NCBI GenBank assembly: GCA_963969395.1
Contig: OZ017795.1
Coordinates: forward strand, 17,298,001 to 17,362,000
Source: Pseudoscleropodium purum
Lineage: Eukaryota > Streptophyta > Bryopsida > Hypnales > Brachytheciaceae
DNA: 64,000 nt
Direction of reading: 5' to 3'
In this document: piece after piece, positions 21,777 through 33,786 of the stretch
Layout of the letters: each line of letters starts with the position of its first letter
How positions within the stretch are numbered: position 1 is the first letter of the stretch
Made by a program: the position numbers and the translations under genes
The notes under the pieces: model-generated
Databases searched by the model: none
Told to the model about the DNA's origin: nothing
What the model saw: only the letters and a program-made list of their open reading frames with translations

Positions 21777-24700
21777 TTTGAAAACTAAGGAAGTCGTAGT
21801 CGTATCGAATCTTCAAATTCAATTGTTGAATCTTTTATACTGTCAAAAAACTACTCCTCATTGACATATCATGTACAGCTCTAGATTGGTTCATAAATCA
21901 AGGTAGGGTTAAAAAATCATAGGCTTTAAACGTGTTAAAATGGACAATCAAACTATAATCTGAACTATCTAAGGGATTGGCTCCTAAACTTCAAACCCAT
22001 AGTGATCAACAATCATGCTTTACTAATAGAAACAACAAAAAAAGACAAACCACAAGCCACAATACACCAATCTTCAAAGCTTTCTCCAACTTTCCAACTT
22101 TCCAACTTCTAATTCCAATTTTTTAACTTCAAATTCCAACTACTATTCTTTTATTGAACTTTGAATTAGTATTGCCATTTTTTTTAGAGTCTAAATAAGA
22201 TGAATGATAGATTTTTGAAAATTCTATACAATTTTTTAGTTTTTCTCCAAATTTCAACTCATTCTAAAACTCTATCCAATTTTTATGACCATCCAAAGTT
22301 TCAACCTTGAGAAAAGAGGGATAGCAAAACCTTTTTCATTTTGTTATTCACAACTCACTTATACAAACTTCAAATAGAATGAGTGATAGCTTTATGAAAA
22401 GACAACATAATTTTTCACATTCTTTCAAAATTTCGTTGTAAACCAAAGATATTTCTATCCTTTGTAGCCTGTTAAAATCTTTAATTTTTTTTCCATAAAA
22501 GGCATTAGACCTCCTTCCATTCAAATTAGCACAACTTTTAATTGACAACTTCAAATCAATTTGAAAATACAACACCATAATACACAATTTTTTTAACTTT
22601 TATTTCAAAATTCTCAAAATACAACACTATAGCCTTTCAAACTTTCAAACCTTACAAGCAACAACGAGAGAGATGATGAATAGTGTCCTCTTTTTCCTCC
22701 ACCTAAACCACACGAGTCAAGTGGATTTTAGTTCATATCTTGACCAAGTGGCTCTCATGTTAACCAAAGGTCATCTATTTTAACTATAAGATTAATTTCC
22801 AACTTTGAGCTAAAAAATAAATAAATCCAAAGTTACTAGAAAGAAATTTATTTAAATATTTTTCTCGTACAACTTCACAAACACAAAATTAATTTAGAAA
22901 AATACTCAAAATATAGAATGAAGAATTAAAAAACTAATATATATTTAATAGAAGTAAAAAAAATAGAAGTTTAATTGAATTATCATTCCATTTACAAGAA
23001 CTTGAAGATGCATTTAACGATAACAGCGACATAATCAATACAATTTGTTACAGTTAAAGGATTAATTGGCCCTTCTATCCATCATTAGTGATTACAATTT
23101 CCTTCAATAGATCTGACCATACAAAAATATTGACCATCGTTTAAACCTTCAAAACATCCTTCAAATGTCACTTTACGATTATTGAACTTAATACATTCAA
23201 CTTATAATAAGATTACCAAAGTTTGAGCATCACGTTGAAGATTCTCATGCCATCTTTTCTCCATGTAAAATTATCTGGGTGATCAAGAAGACCGTGCTTC
23301 ATCTTGTCGTCACCTATGTAGCAATAAAAGACCTAGCAATAATTGAAGTTGATCTGATGGCACTACAAAAAAAACAATGTCCGAATTGACATGTCCGAAT
23401 TGACAAACAATGTCCAAATTGGTAGAAAAAGTGTCTGAATTGATAGAAAATGACAACATTCCCTTATAGTATAGTTGTGAAAAAAAATATTCAAACTCAT
23501 ATTCTAGTTGAGATTTTTTATCCCGAGACTCAGAAAAAACCTCTAGTTTGATATACTATAATCTAAATGAAAAAAAAATCATTAAATACAATGAAGCTTT
23601 TAAGTGAATCCTTCTCATTATAATTGTTTGTTACAATAGTAAAAAAACATCACCTTGAAGCCACTTCAAATGATGTCATTTTTTTTACTATATTAGAAAT
23701 ATCAAAATTAATCCAAATAATATAATTACATATATTTTTACATAATGCTTGCATTTACAACATGACATCAAAATATGACTCAATCTCGAATTGACAAAGG
23801 ATTTGAGGAATACATGAAGTATGGTATTCCGTTTGCGAAGAACCAAATTGTTCTTACTCACACTAACCTCATTGAGAGGGTTGATACATATTAGAGGTTC
23901 AAGTTGAAAAAGCAATTCTGAAATACTCTTCTAGGTCCTCTTTTGCCTATGATACACTCTAAACAATACATTCTTTCATCTTCATGGATTCTCCCTATTC
24001 ATCAAGGTGGAATGAAATACACCAAAGCCTCAACAATCTAAAAGTGTATGATGAATCTAGATGTCATTGAAATGAAAGATGTAACCCATATATTCTTAAA
24101 TACACCAACTCTAGATTTTACTTGATTGATTTAGAACGCTAACAACTTACAATAGATTCGGGTAAGGCATGAGAAGGAACTCAACAAAAGCATATGCTTC
24201 TAAATAATGCTCTCAAACAATTCTAGCTTTTTTTAAGTATTCCATTATTATCATCACTTTGAAGCTTTTTTATACAGACAATTATTTTTTTCTTCAATGC
24301 TTTGTTCATATTTTCAAGTGTCTCTATTGATGGAGATGATGCTCCACTACAATTGCATCTTGACTAAAATGAAATTATAGTAATTGATGGCATTCAAGAT
24401 ACACCTCTTCCTAATGCATGCAATTAAAAAAATATTTAAGAAAATATTAAAAAATATATATGTACATCTACCAAAAGTCAAACGGCTAGCCTCTATGGAC
24501 CTAGACTTTTTGTAATGAAAGAGCCAAGTAGGAGGAAGAAGTAGTGAAGTACATTATGCAAATGTATTTATTATTCCATTTTTTGATCAACAATTATATA
24601 AAAGCCAAGTAGATTCAAGGAAAAGTACATCTATTTCAATGAACCAAGTAGCTTATTCTCCACCTATATATATATGGTACTCTTTAAATTTTGATAAATC

Positions 24701-26929
24701 CAATAGTTTCATGTTTTGTGTCTTGTGAACACATTGTGACAAATTGCTACTTCTACCAATCAATTAATTCACTTGTAAAATGAATGAATTACTTAATTTG
24801 AGCTTGTGAATTATATTTAATACCCTTGCACACATTTATATTTTTTTGGAAGTTGTTGTGATTGCAATTGATATGAAACGTAATACATGTTGCCACTTTT
24901 AGAATTCCATATCCCATATCAATACCTATGTATGTTCATCATACCATACTAATATATCATAGATAATATCCATATTTTTTCATATTTCATATCACTATGT
25001 CACATTTTCTATATTGTATTTTGTAAGTATCCATATCATATCCACAAACCCTCATCTCAACAACCAAGATTGTCACTTGATGGGGCACACAATTTAACTT
25101 TAGCAAACAATCTTTCTATAAGACAATTTGGATTGACATTTTCTATATTTACACATTTTCATACAATCAAATGGCCTAGCTAATGCCTAAATTTTTTTGT
25201 AATAGATATGCAACCAATTGTGTCTCTAAACTAACTTCTCTCATATATGGTACTAATTTGGGGGATACAATCCATTTATAAATTAATGCATCAAATGCCT
25301 ATGATTAGGTCTCCAAAGTTGGGAATATCTTTCATCCTACCATGATAGAAGTCAATAGCTTTTCTACAACATTTGTAATTTGGTAAATTTCTTGTGAAAT
25401 CTCTCTTTGTACAATATTGGCCTAAAGTGAGCTAGCAAAGCCTCTTTTGAACTATTTCAATTTAAAAATTGGCCAAGTGGTTGCCTTTGTAATGAAATTT
25501 TGGTGTGATTTGCTAGTATACTTGAAAATATGCTCAAATAATGGACTTTTGATTGAGCATTATTTGCATTACAATGATTTAAAAATTCCCAAATATAGAT
25601 ATCTAGATCATCTTCTATTCAACCATTAAAATTAGATATGACTATGACCAAAAAATATGGTCTATTATTCTATTGGTCTAGTCTTAAGACTATTGGTAGT
25701 TGTAGTACAACCATTAGTTGAATTTCTTTCACAAGTTCATTCGATTGAGATAACTTGAAAAATTCAATTAATTCTAAAATTCAATTTATATCAAAGTAAT
25801 CTTCATTTTAGTAAAGCAATAGTGGAATTTATATTTTTAATTGGACTTTTAATCTAAGTTGGGTTTAATAACAAGTAGTTTGTTTGATTTCAAGTTTCAA
25901 TGTGTTATTCCTTCTTTCAAATTGACCAAATGGGGGAACTATTATCAAGGTTGAAGGATCTTCTTTATTGTCACCTACAATGTCCAATTTAAATTTTTCT
26001 TATACCAAAATTTGTCTTAGTGGCTCATCAAGACAATTCAAATTAGGGAAGTATGAGATTTCTATTCAAAACAAATCAGCTACATCAAACCCATCATTGG
26101 ATATAATTTTCTCATTTTCTTTTGTTTAATTACTCACCTATTTGAAAACCTTCATTTTTTTATTAATACAACTTCCCCTACTTTGTCTATTTCATTCACT
26201 TGCTATAAATAGGGACCAAATGAAGTTGGCAACAACCCAGTAGAAGAAATTGGTCCAAAAATATATCTATTAACAAGTGGTTTAGATTTTTGTTGGATTC
26301 TTTTTCATGTTCTTTTATTTCTAGCTTTCTACTAGAGTAAAAGAAAACAATCACTTTGTTTAGTGTAAAGTAACAATTTCATTCTCCCTAATTTGAAAGA
26401 ATATTATTTTAACCTATAAAGGCTGGAGAATGTTTTGGAAGAGGAAAAGTCCAAAACTACCAAGTTTTGATGCAAGTCTAAAATTTAAAAAATTAAAACT
26501 ATTCTCTAAATTCCAATTGTACAAAATTATATTAAACAATTGAGCCAATGTGTAGAAAAAATTTCAACCCACTTGACTACATGGATTGAAAGATTTCAAT
26601 GTTTGAAATGAGAGAAAAAAATTAATTTTCATTCTTACAAAATAGGATTAGTAGATTTTGAACCTTCTTGGAGTAAAATTTTTTATCTATACAAAACGCA
26701 AATTTTCAACATTCATAATTATATGATGTAAAGTTCATTAAAAAAAATTCTAAAGCAAATATAGAATTTATCTTACTCGAAATCACCTTGCAATGTGAGG
26801 AAGTTAAGTAAATTAGCAATATACTATTGTACTCCGATAGTAGATTTAGCTTAAATTAATTAAAAAACAAATGCCAATTTTCTTTTCTAATTTAAGGATT
26901 AGACAACCATATCTACAAATAAATGTAAA
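21777..26929. other. AT-rich intergenic DNA, no gene recognised
   Basis: About 5 kb of AT-rich sequence with short open frames only. Local features: TTCCAAC-type microrepeats near 22087-22140; degenerate CCATATC-type repeats near 24900-25050; and at 23361 a CACTACAAAA start followed by ATGTCCGAATTGAC repeats, resembling one end of a CACTA element without an identifiable partner end. Confidence 0.4.
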
Positions 26930-27650
26930 TATTTTTTGCCAAGAATTCAAGAAAAAAAATGGCAATCAATTGAATTAGGCGAGCAAAAAAAATCTCCAAA
27001 AATTTGAAATAATAATAATTTTTTATTTCTTTGTCTACTATGTTTTTGTCTACATAATATACTTTGATTTGTTTCATTTAGATTTATGATGTGAAGGTTA
27101 TAGAGCATCTTGTTTTGTAAGCAACCATCATTTTAAATAAAATAGATATAGGACTCTTTTGGGGCTTAATTTTCAATTTTTTCAAAAAAGGGTTCTACAC
27201 AATTAACTTTGATCCTTTAAAATAATCTCACTATTGAGATTATTTCATTTTAATTCCTTCGTATAGCTATTAATGATTTAGTTTTTTCCTCTATCCTAAA
27301 CCTTCTTCTACTCAACAATTTTTTTCAAAATGAAAAATACATTATTTTTTATTTTCAATTCAATTTTCAATTAAAAAATTAAAATTAAAAATCTATAGTG
27401 CAAATAATTTTAGTTAAAAAAGATTCATAGTCTCTTAAACTACTACGCTAAAAAATATGATTTATGTACTTTAAATGCATTTATCTTGCAATCTATGTGG
27501 TCAAAGTATTTGAAATTTTTTCTACACATTTTCATACTATTCTACTACAAGGTTCTAGAGTTATATATGCAAGAAATACCATTCAATTATTTTTTCTCTT
27601 TCCATTAGAAATTATAGTTTTAATTTTTAAACATTTTTTTTTGACAATTT
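26930..27650 (+). repeat. Fragment of the TTAA-family subfamily B, copy B3
   Basis: Homologous in the same orientation to 35731-36512 and 48545-49447. Shared blocks include GCATTTATC-TGCAATCTA, TCTACAT-TAAACTTTGATTTGTT-like and CTATTAATGATTTAGTTTTT. The start could not be placed, and the end near 27650 is approximate. Confidence 0.5.
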
Positions 27651-28327
27651 TAACCCATGGTTGCCTAAATTGCATCTATAGATGCCTCAATCTACAATCA
27701 TCCCTTGACTTAAGGTTGCCCCCTCAATTTGTTGTCAACCCGTTGATCTGCAATTGCCCCCTAATCCAAAGTTGCCCATGTTGACATAGTCTTCGCTTTC
27801 CATGTCACTCTTATGAACCAACTATAAAAGAGAAATCCATTTACCTTGGGAAAAAAATCCTAAATCCTTACTCAATACTATGGTTACCCTTACTCAACAT
27901 TTGTCCTATACAACATGTGATATTAGATGCCAAAACTTAAAAGCTTGATTGTCATTTTACAATCTATCATCAACAAAATTTTGGATGGTGTAATGACGGA
28001 ATTAATTCATTAATACTTTGTAACTATGTAGGGTAGAGAGGTTGCATTTGAAAAAAAAGACACTATCCATCGTAAATCCTCAAAGGGTATGGACAATTTG
28101 AAGAAGAGAGTTTGATCACTCATTGTCAAAATATAGGAATAGTATTCGACGTAAAACTTTAGACTTCATTTAAACATAGTAGAATAACTTTTTTCAAACA
28201 ATTTTGAATTAAAAGAAATTGAAAAATAAATCTATCTTTCATTCACAAACCTCATTTGTGATCTTAAAACTCATAAACAAATTATAAACACTTTTTAGAG
28301 AGGATGTTTTGAAATTGTCAAAGAAAA
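27651..28327. other. AT-rich flank of the chromovirus
   Basis: No gene seen. 27650-27780 has clustered GTTGCCC-type repeats. 28160-28327 is partly reverse-complementary to about 32525-32690 on the other side of the chromovirus, sharing AAGTTATTCTACTATG. Confidence 0.4.
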
Positions 28328-28332
28328 TAACC

Positions 28333-28587
28333 TGTAAGAGTATAGATGTCAAAACAAACATATATACTACTGAGTAAAATATAATATTAATCCAGAAATT
28401 AAATTTACAATGAATAAGTGTTTACTTATATACTAATCTCTGTCTAGCTTTTACTTTAACTAACTAAAAGTAAACTTTAAATTCTATCTTTAAACTGAAA
28501 GTTAACTTTAAGTTCTATCTTTGAACTGAAGTTATCTTAGACTAGCGAGTGTACATTCGAGCTTCTAACTAGGCTTAGCCCATGACA
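28333..28587 (-). repeat. 3' LTR of the chromovirus
   Basis: A 255-bp LTR with TG/CA ends on the minus strand. A 2-bp ATAT expansion relative to the other LTR lies near 28363. It contains internal short repeats (variants of AAGTTCTATCTTTGAACTGAA). Confidence 0.92.
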
Positions 28588-28612
28588 TATGCCTCCTCCT
28601 CCTCCTTCGTAA

Positions 28613-29074
28613 CTAAGAAGGAAGGAGAAGATCTGCCCAAGGAACAACTAAGCTTGCATCGCGCAAAGAGCGCTCATAATCATCCAAGGCCACTGCATTT
28701 TGCAAATGACGTAATGGTTCCCAAGTGGGCTCGGGCCAGCCAAGCCATTTCACAAGTAATTGCCAACTACGTCCTCGGCGCCGATGTCGCAATACCCATT
28801 CAACTGTGTACTCGCCGTCATTATCAGTAGTCGCATCTGAAGGATCTAGTGGATTGTGCAAAACAATACTAGGCTCATTATCATGTGCCAATTGAGAAGG
28901 CAAAGGATCCGCTCCTACCATCTTAACCAAACTCAAATGGAAAACATGATGAATACCGGGAGGAGTATTCAAACGAACCGCATGTGTACCAACACATTCA
29001 AGCACGTGATAAGGAAGGGCAATCCAATCGAGCTTCTTGATCGGCCGTGTTGTATTGATGTTTTTCAATTTCAA
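28613..29074 (-). pseudogene. Chromovirus integrase C-terminus with chromodomain
   Basis: The 153-codon frame begins with the integrase tail (KLDWIALPYHVLECVGTHAV, then FHLSLVKM). It ends in a canonical chromodomain at about 28813-28667: EYTVEWVLRHRRRGRSWQLL followed by VKWLGWPEPTWEP, with the aromatic Y, W and W positions in place. Chromodomains target integration to modified histones, which defines the chromovirus clade. The frame is separated from the upstream part by a stop just after RPGDRV, and the first codon shown is not a true start. Confidence 0.85.
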
Positions 29075-29830
29075 CTAGACACGGTCACCCGGACGAAAGA
29101 CTTTGGCCACGGAATGTCGTGCGTTAGATTGACGTTCTTGATTTTCTTGCGCAATCGCCATTGCTGTTTTCGCCATATCAGCACTATGACTCCATTGCTC
29201 AACAAGCTTACGTCCCTTCTCCGCCGGTGATAAGGAAGATCCTTGCTCCTCAGGTATGGTAAAATCCATGAGAGATTGATGAAAGCCGTGAATCATAAAA
29301 AATGATGACATACATGTGGACTGCGTTACCTGATTATTCAATGCCATCATTGCTATTGGCAACTGAAGAGCCCAATTGTCTTATTCAAATGCAGTGAAGA
29401 TGCGAAGGTATGTTTCAAGTTCTTGATTGGCACGCTTCGTTGCACCGTTTGTCTCTCAATGAAAGGCTGTCGACAATCTCCGTGTGATCTTCAGCAATCG
29501 ATACACTTCTCCCCACATCATACTCACAAATTGACTGCCGCGGTCGGAAACGATTGCAATCGGTAGTCCGTAATGTTGAAAAACTTGCTCTAAGAGTTTT
29601 TGAGCCACATCAATAGCACGAATTTCCTTCATTGGCACAACAATGATGGATTTGGACAAACGGTCCATCACAACTAAGATATTCATATAAGTGTTACTTA
29701 GTGCCAAGCCGGTAATAAAGTCGATGGAAAGTTCCGTCCATATTCGTGCGGGAATTGGCATAGGTTTTAATAAACCTTGCTTTTGCTCACGCCAAATCTT
29801 AGATTTTCCACAGACATTACAATTTCATAC
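29075..29830 (-). pseudogene. Chromovirus integrase catalytic core, broken by stops
   Basis: The first catalytic Asp lies in ELSIDFITGL (about 29722) and the second in IVSDRGSQF (about 29545). The Glu lies in ANQELE (about 29430), in line with D,D-35-E. Stops occur after RRFV (about 29825), after STAFH (29456) and before DNWALQL (about 29380). CX2C of the zinc domain (CNVC, about 29818) lies just after the first stop. All parts are in one frame, so loss is by nonsense mutation, not indels. Confidence 0.85.
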
Positions 29831-30345
29831 AAATCTTCGAACGTCTTGAATCATTCCAGGCCACGTATATTTGCGTGCGAGCAAGTCTCGTGTTCCTTCA
29901 CGACCTGGATGTCCAGCCAATGGTGAGTCATGAATAGACTGAATCAATCGCGTTCGAAGTGGTTCGTACGCCGGTATCCATATTCGTCCACGCCAACGTA
30001 GCCGATGGGCTCCATCTACAGAGCATTCACTAATTGTGATCAGTAGGCCCCATTCTTTTGGTAATCGGCGTTCGCCATCCATAACAGCCTTCCGCATCTT
30101 CCAATATCGATGATTCGTTTTGAGTCCAGCATCCCACAATGCAATCATCTCTGCGTCTGCAAATGGACATATGGGACGTGGTGTCATCATTGACTCCATA
30201 GCCACGATTTCCGAATCCGCATCGCCATCTTTTATCCATGCGGATTTTGCAACCACTTTCAAAGCGTTACCATCTCCTTCCAATAGTTGATGATGTCGGT
30301 TCATGATCTTCCCTTCAACCGTAATCGACCCCTTTCCTGTGTGGC
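29831..30345 (-). pseudogene. Integrase N-terminal zinc domain and linker, fused to the deletion junction
   Basis: The frame has SIHDSPLAGHPGREGTRDLL, the HX6H half of the HHCC domain, then KYTWPGM. Upstream is a linker (for example RWRGRIWIP). At its start it overlaps, in another frame, the end of the protease segment at LPPHRKGVDYG. The junction therefore lies near 30320-30345 and replaces RT and RNase H. Confidence 0.8.
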
Positions 30346-30900
30346 GGTAACGACTTCGCGTCTTGCCGATCGAAGGCATCAATAACTGGCATCAACCAGT
30401 CTGAAGCATGTTGCGCAGGATTCTTGTACACCTTCTGTTGGAGCGCCTTCTGAATGTCAACCAAACTAGCAGTAAAAATCTGTACAGGTTCATCGCTAGC
30501 TTGCAAAGTCCGGATTGTTGCTGCCTGTATGTCCCGAATTGGTTCCGATATAATGGGTCGAGTCTTGACAATCATCTTGAAAGGCTTCCAAATGCAAACC
30601 TCATCTTTAGCAGGTCGAATGCTAGCGTCATGTCGCTCCATCCAACCTTTTCTAAAGATGACATTATCAATTTGTTCGGGAATAACATATGCAACAATTC
30701 TTTCTTCTATACCGTTGATATCAACTTTAAATGTTGCTATGCATTGAATCATAGGTTGCTCCTTTATGGTTGTAACTTGTTCGAGGGGTCTTGGTTCGAT
30801 TGGTGAAGAATCTAATCTGTTCTTCTTAACAAATTGCTTAGACATAGTTGCAAAGCATTAGCATCCAGAGTCGCATAAAGCACGAGTGGATAAAATTGAA
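30315..30900 (-). pseudogene. Chromovirus aspartic protease region
   Basis: A DSG catalytic triplet lies at 30872-30864 (ALCDSGC), with a stop two codons later. The 176-codon frame that follows holds VIPEQIDNVIFRKGWMERH, the flap-to-C-terminal part of a gypsy protease, and ends with KSLPPHRKGVDYG, the usual lead-in to reverse transcriptase. It is in a different frame from gag and integrase: the integrase shift is explained by the deletion, and the gag shift may be a programmed or mutational frameshift. Confidence 0.75.
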
Positions 30901-31012
30901 TTGATCAAAATATCAATGTACATACCATCCGTGTCAAGATTCTTATGTGAACGCCAACTTTTCAACTTCAACAACTTGCCTACATGCTTCCGACTTAGTC
31001 TTTTGCCGAAAG

Positions 31013-32266
31013 CTACTCGTTTTCCGATCCCATCTCAGAGTCAAAAGTCTCCACCTCTTTGACCTCCTCTATGACAACATTACTCTTCTTTTTGACTGCG
31101 CACACCTTTGTGGTCTTCTCTGCGTCTTCTTTTTTAATCTTTCCTTGGGCATCACCCTTCTTTGACGAACAATCATTCGCGCAGTGGCCACGCTTCAAAC
31201 ATAAAAAACATCGACCTTCATGTCGGCACTTCTCTTGTTCATCTGGCGTCAGGCATCTTTGAAGCTTTCCTACTTGAACGGTAGGTGTCCAATCCATCTC
31301 ATCTCCATCGGGCTACACGTGATTTGTTGTTGCCATCGGAGATGCACGGCCTTTCTGATATTGAAGGCAATCGAATTGAGAATCAACTGCCAACAAAGCC
31401 TGCACAAAAGTGCCGTAGTGAACATACGTGACGGGCCCGATCATCGCGTGTTGCATCTCCACGTTGAGAGCACCTCGAAGACATCCAATTTTCACCATGT
31501 CAGGAACCATGGTAAGCTGACTTTTACCAAGCTCTTTCTCAAACTTAGGCAAAAATGTTGCAAACAATTCTCTGCCTTGCTTCATCGCCTGAAGCCTATT
31601 CAACGCCCGCGCCGCTGCATTTGGGTCGATAAAAATGCTATCAAGATGCTGAACAAAAGTTCTTGCATCACAGTCCGGTTGGTTTTAGTAGAATGATACT
31701 ACCATCAACTGCGCTTTTGCCTCCATCCTAGTGAACAAATACGCCGCTTGGTCTTGGGGTGTCCCGAGTACTACCCCATCAATTCGAAGCTTATTATCAG
31801 CTCCGACCTTCTACATCGGGTAGCTCTTCCGACTACCATCGAACTTCGAGATGTCCGGCAATCATTTACGCAACGAAGGAGCAGTAACTCCATACTGCTG
31901 TTGTTGCAAAGATTGCGGCATCATCAGTAACAAAGATGGACCTCCCAATTGCTTTTCAGCAAGTTCTGAACACAACCTCATAATCTCCCGTCAATAGTCC
32001 TCCTCCGTATATTCTTCTTGCTGTTGCTGCTGCAAGATCTCCTCGTTCTCCTCGTTGAAAAGCGCACTGTCTTCCATCTCCAAAAAGTACACGCCTCAAC
32101 CAACGTCTTCAAGCTTCGCAAAGCTTTCCTTTGCATCCCAGTTCTGTAGTCGTCTCCTATCGTTACTACGAGGGTGGATAAAGTCCTCAATCAACTCGTC
32201 CAAGTTTTGCTGTTTGAAAAGCAAGGGTGGATTAAGCCCCTTCAAAGAGAGAGAATTTCTGGATTA
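31013..32266 (-). pseudogene. Chromovirus gag with zinc knuckle
   Basis: The capsid part includes RTFVQHLDSIFIDPNAAAR and ELFATFLPKFEKELG, typical of the retrotransposon gag (Pfam Retrotrans_gag). The nucleocapsid knuckle RCFLCLKRGHCANDC (CX2CX4HX4C, complete) is at 31210-31169. Stops interrupt the N-terminal half near 31860, 31810 and 31690. A glutamine-rich stretch lies near 31900. The start codon could not be fixed. Confidence 0.8.
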
Positions 32267-32519
32267 TGTAAGAGTATAGATGTCAAAACAAACATATACT
32301 ACTGAGTAAAATATAATATTAATCCAAAAATTAAGTTTACAATGAATAAGTGTTTACTTATATACTAATCTTTGTCTAGCTTTTACTTTAACTAACTAAA
32401 AGTAAACTTTAAGTTCTATCTTTAAACTGAAAGTTAACTTTAAGTTCTATCTTTGAACTGAAGTTATCTTAGACTAGCGAGTGTACATCCGAGCTTCTAA
32501 CTGGGCTTAGCCCATGACA
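32267..32519 (-). repeat. 5' LTR of the chromovirus
   Basis: A 253-bp LTR, near-identical to 28333-28587, next to the TAACC target duplication. Confidence 0.92.
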
Positions 32520-32524
32520 TAACC

Positions 32525-33483
32525 CTTCCAACCCCTCTCTTAATTTCTTTCATAACTTTTGATTGTAGGCTTAAAATCTCAAATAGATTTTAGAAGATGA
32601 AATTTAGCTTTATTTCTTGATTTTTTTTAGTTTAAAGTTGTTTATAAAAAGTTATTCTACTATGCCTAAATGAAGTTTGAATTTCTAATTGAATACAATT
32701 TCTATTGTTAACTTAACTAGGTATGAGCAATTGAGCTCCTATTAATCTTATTTTACATATCTTACATGGGTTGTTTTACCTCTTACCACTCCACTTGTAT
32801 AAAAAGGTTGTCTTCTCATTATCTAACACTTACAAAAAGTAGTATTTAAGATTCACTTTAGGTGGCTACCAAAATTTATTTTTTTGATTCTAATATTGAA
32901 ACTTTTTAATAATGATATTTTTAAGTGCCCAAATTTATTTTAGACTCAAATCGAAAATTAGGCACCAATGTGCTTAACTTGCTAGTCAAGTACAATAGTC
33001 ATTTTGAGATGATTTCTTGTGCAATGAGGAATTTTTTAATTTAAAATCCAATTTGTGAAGAGTTAGAGATAAACATTTAGAATATGTAGGAAGTTTTCAA
33101 GAACTTTGACTTCATAGATTGCAAGATAATAGGGCTAAAAGTTTTAAAAAAAACTTTTTTTTAAACTACATCAATATAACTAACAAGTTTGACTCCTTTT
33201 AGAATGTGATTAGAAAGCTAATTTTTTATTTTTTGGGCCAATTGTATGTTGTATTTTTGCAAAAGATGTCTAAAAGATGCCCAAATTACCTAGATTGCCC
33301 AAAAAATTTAGGGCAATATAACTTTTGATCCTCATTAGAAAAAAATTATATTTCTACTAAAGGGTTGTATGTTCACACTTTGTATAGAAATTTCATGAAC
33401 ATCTAACCAAAATTGACTTCATAGGAACCTATCCAAATTTTCAATTGTCTGCTCACAATAGACAATTGGCTTTTAGGGGTTAA
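32525..33483 (+). repeat. AT-rich DNA with the right end of a TTAA-family element
   Basis: The segment up to 33479 ends CTTTTAGGGG followed by TTAA (33480-33483), the right terminus seen in the other TTAA elements. It shares interior phrases with them (AGATTGCAAGATAAT, TAGGGCAATATAACTTTTGA). Its left end was not found. It may have been cut by the chromovirus insertion or other events. Confidence 0.4.
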
Positions 33484-33533
33484 CTCAATCCTAATTAGAT
33501 GTCCCTCTGGCAACAACACCAAAATGTGATAAG

Positions 33534-33786
33534 AAGGTCATATTTGTTATATTGAGACTTTTCGCAGAATTTGAGATAGAATGATAGTTATTGTAAATTC
33601 ATTTAAAAAAATAGTAATTGAAACCAATAATAAATAATGGTCAAAGAGTTATTCTAAAATAAAATTCTATAAATTGGCATTGTTACCTATATATAAAAAA
33701 ATACTAATAAAGAGATAAAGTGGTTTATCTTCGAGTCGAAGATAAAATGAGATTGCGAAAAGTCTCAATATAACAAATATGACCTT
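33534..33786. mobile_element. 253-bp MITE with perfect 33-bp terminal inverted repeats
   Basis: The left arm 33534-33566 begins AAGGTCATATTTGTTATATT and ends TTTTCGCA. The right arm 33754-33786 is its exact reverse complement. Inside, TTTATCTTCGA-G-TCGAAGATAAA is a second, small palindrome (33724-33746). Flanks both read TAAG-like, but I could not assign an unambiguous target duplication or superfamily. Confidence 0.8.

Larger units (their letters stand above)
28333..32519 (-). mobile_element. Ty3/gypsy chromovirus with both LTRs but no RT/RNase H
   Basis: Both LTRs (28333-28587 and 32267-32519; TGTCATGGGC...CTCTTACA on the minus strand) and a 5-bp target duplication TAACC (28328-28332, 32520-32524) are present. 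The LTRs differ by about six substitutions, all transitions, plus one 2-bp indel by my count. The minus-strand order is gag, zinc knuckle, aspartic protease, integrase, chromodomain. Protease sequence passes directly into the linker before the integrase HHCC domain, so RT and RNase H (normally over 1 kb) are deleted. A purine-rich tract (about 28588-28620) abuts the 3' LTR. The primer-binding site does not match initiator tRNA and was not identified. Several in-frame stops make it non-coding as it stands. Confidence 0.93.

Noticed and set aside
27649..27653. TTAACCC at 27650 as the start of another TTAA element
   Set aside because: No matching right end was found downstream before the chromovirus; treated as coincidence near the end of the B3 fragment.
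30408..30806. 132-codon plus-strand frame and others at 31059-31696
   Set aside because: They are antisense shadows of the chromovirus protease and gag.
28588..32266. Reverse transcriptase in the chromovirus
   Set aside because: No RT or RNase H motif (for example YxDD) occurs in any frame between protease and integrase; the two are directly joined.
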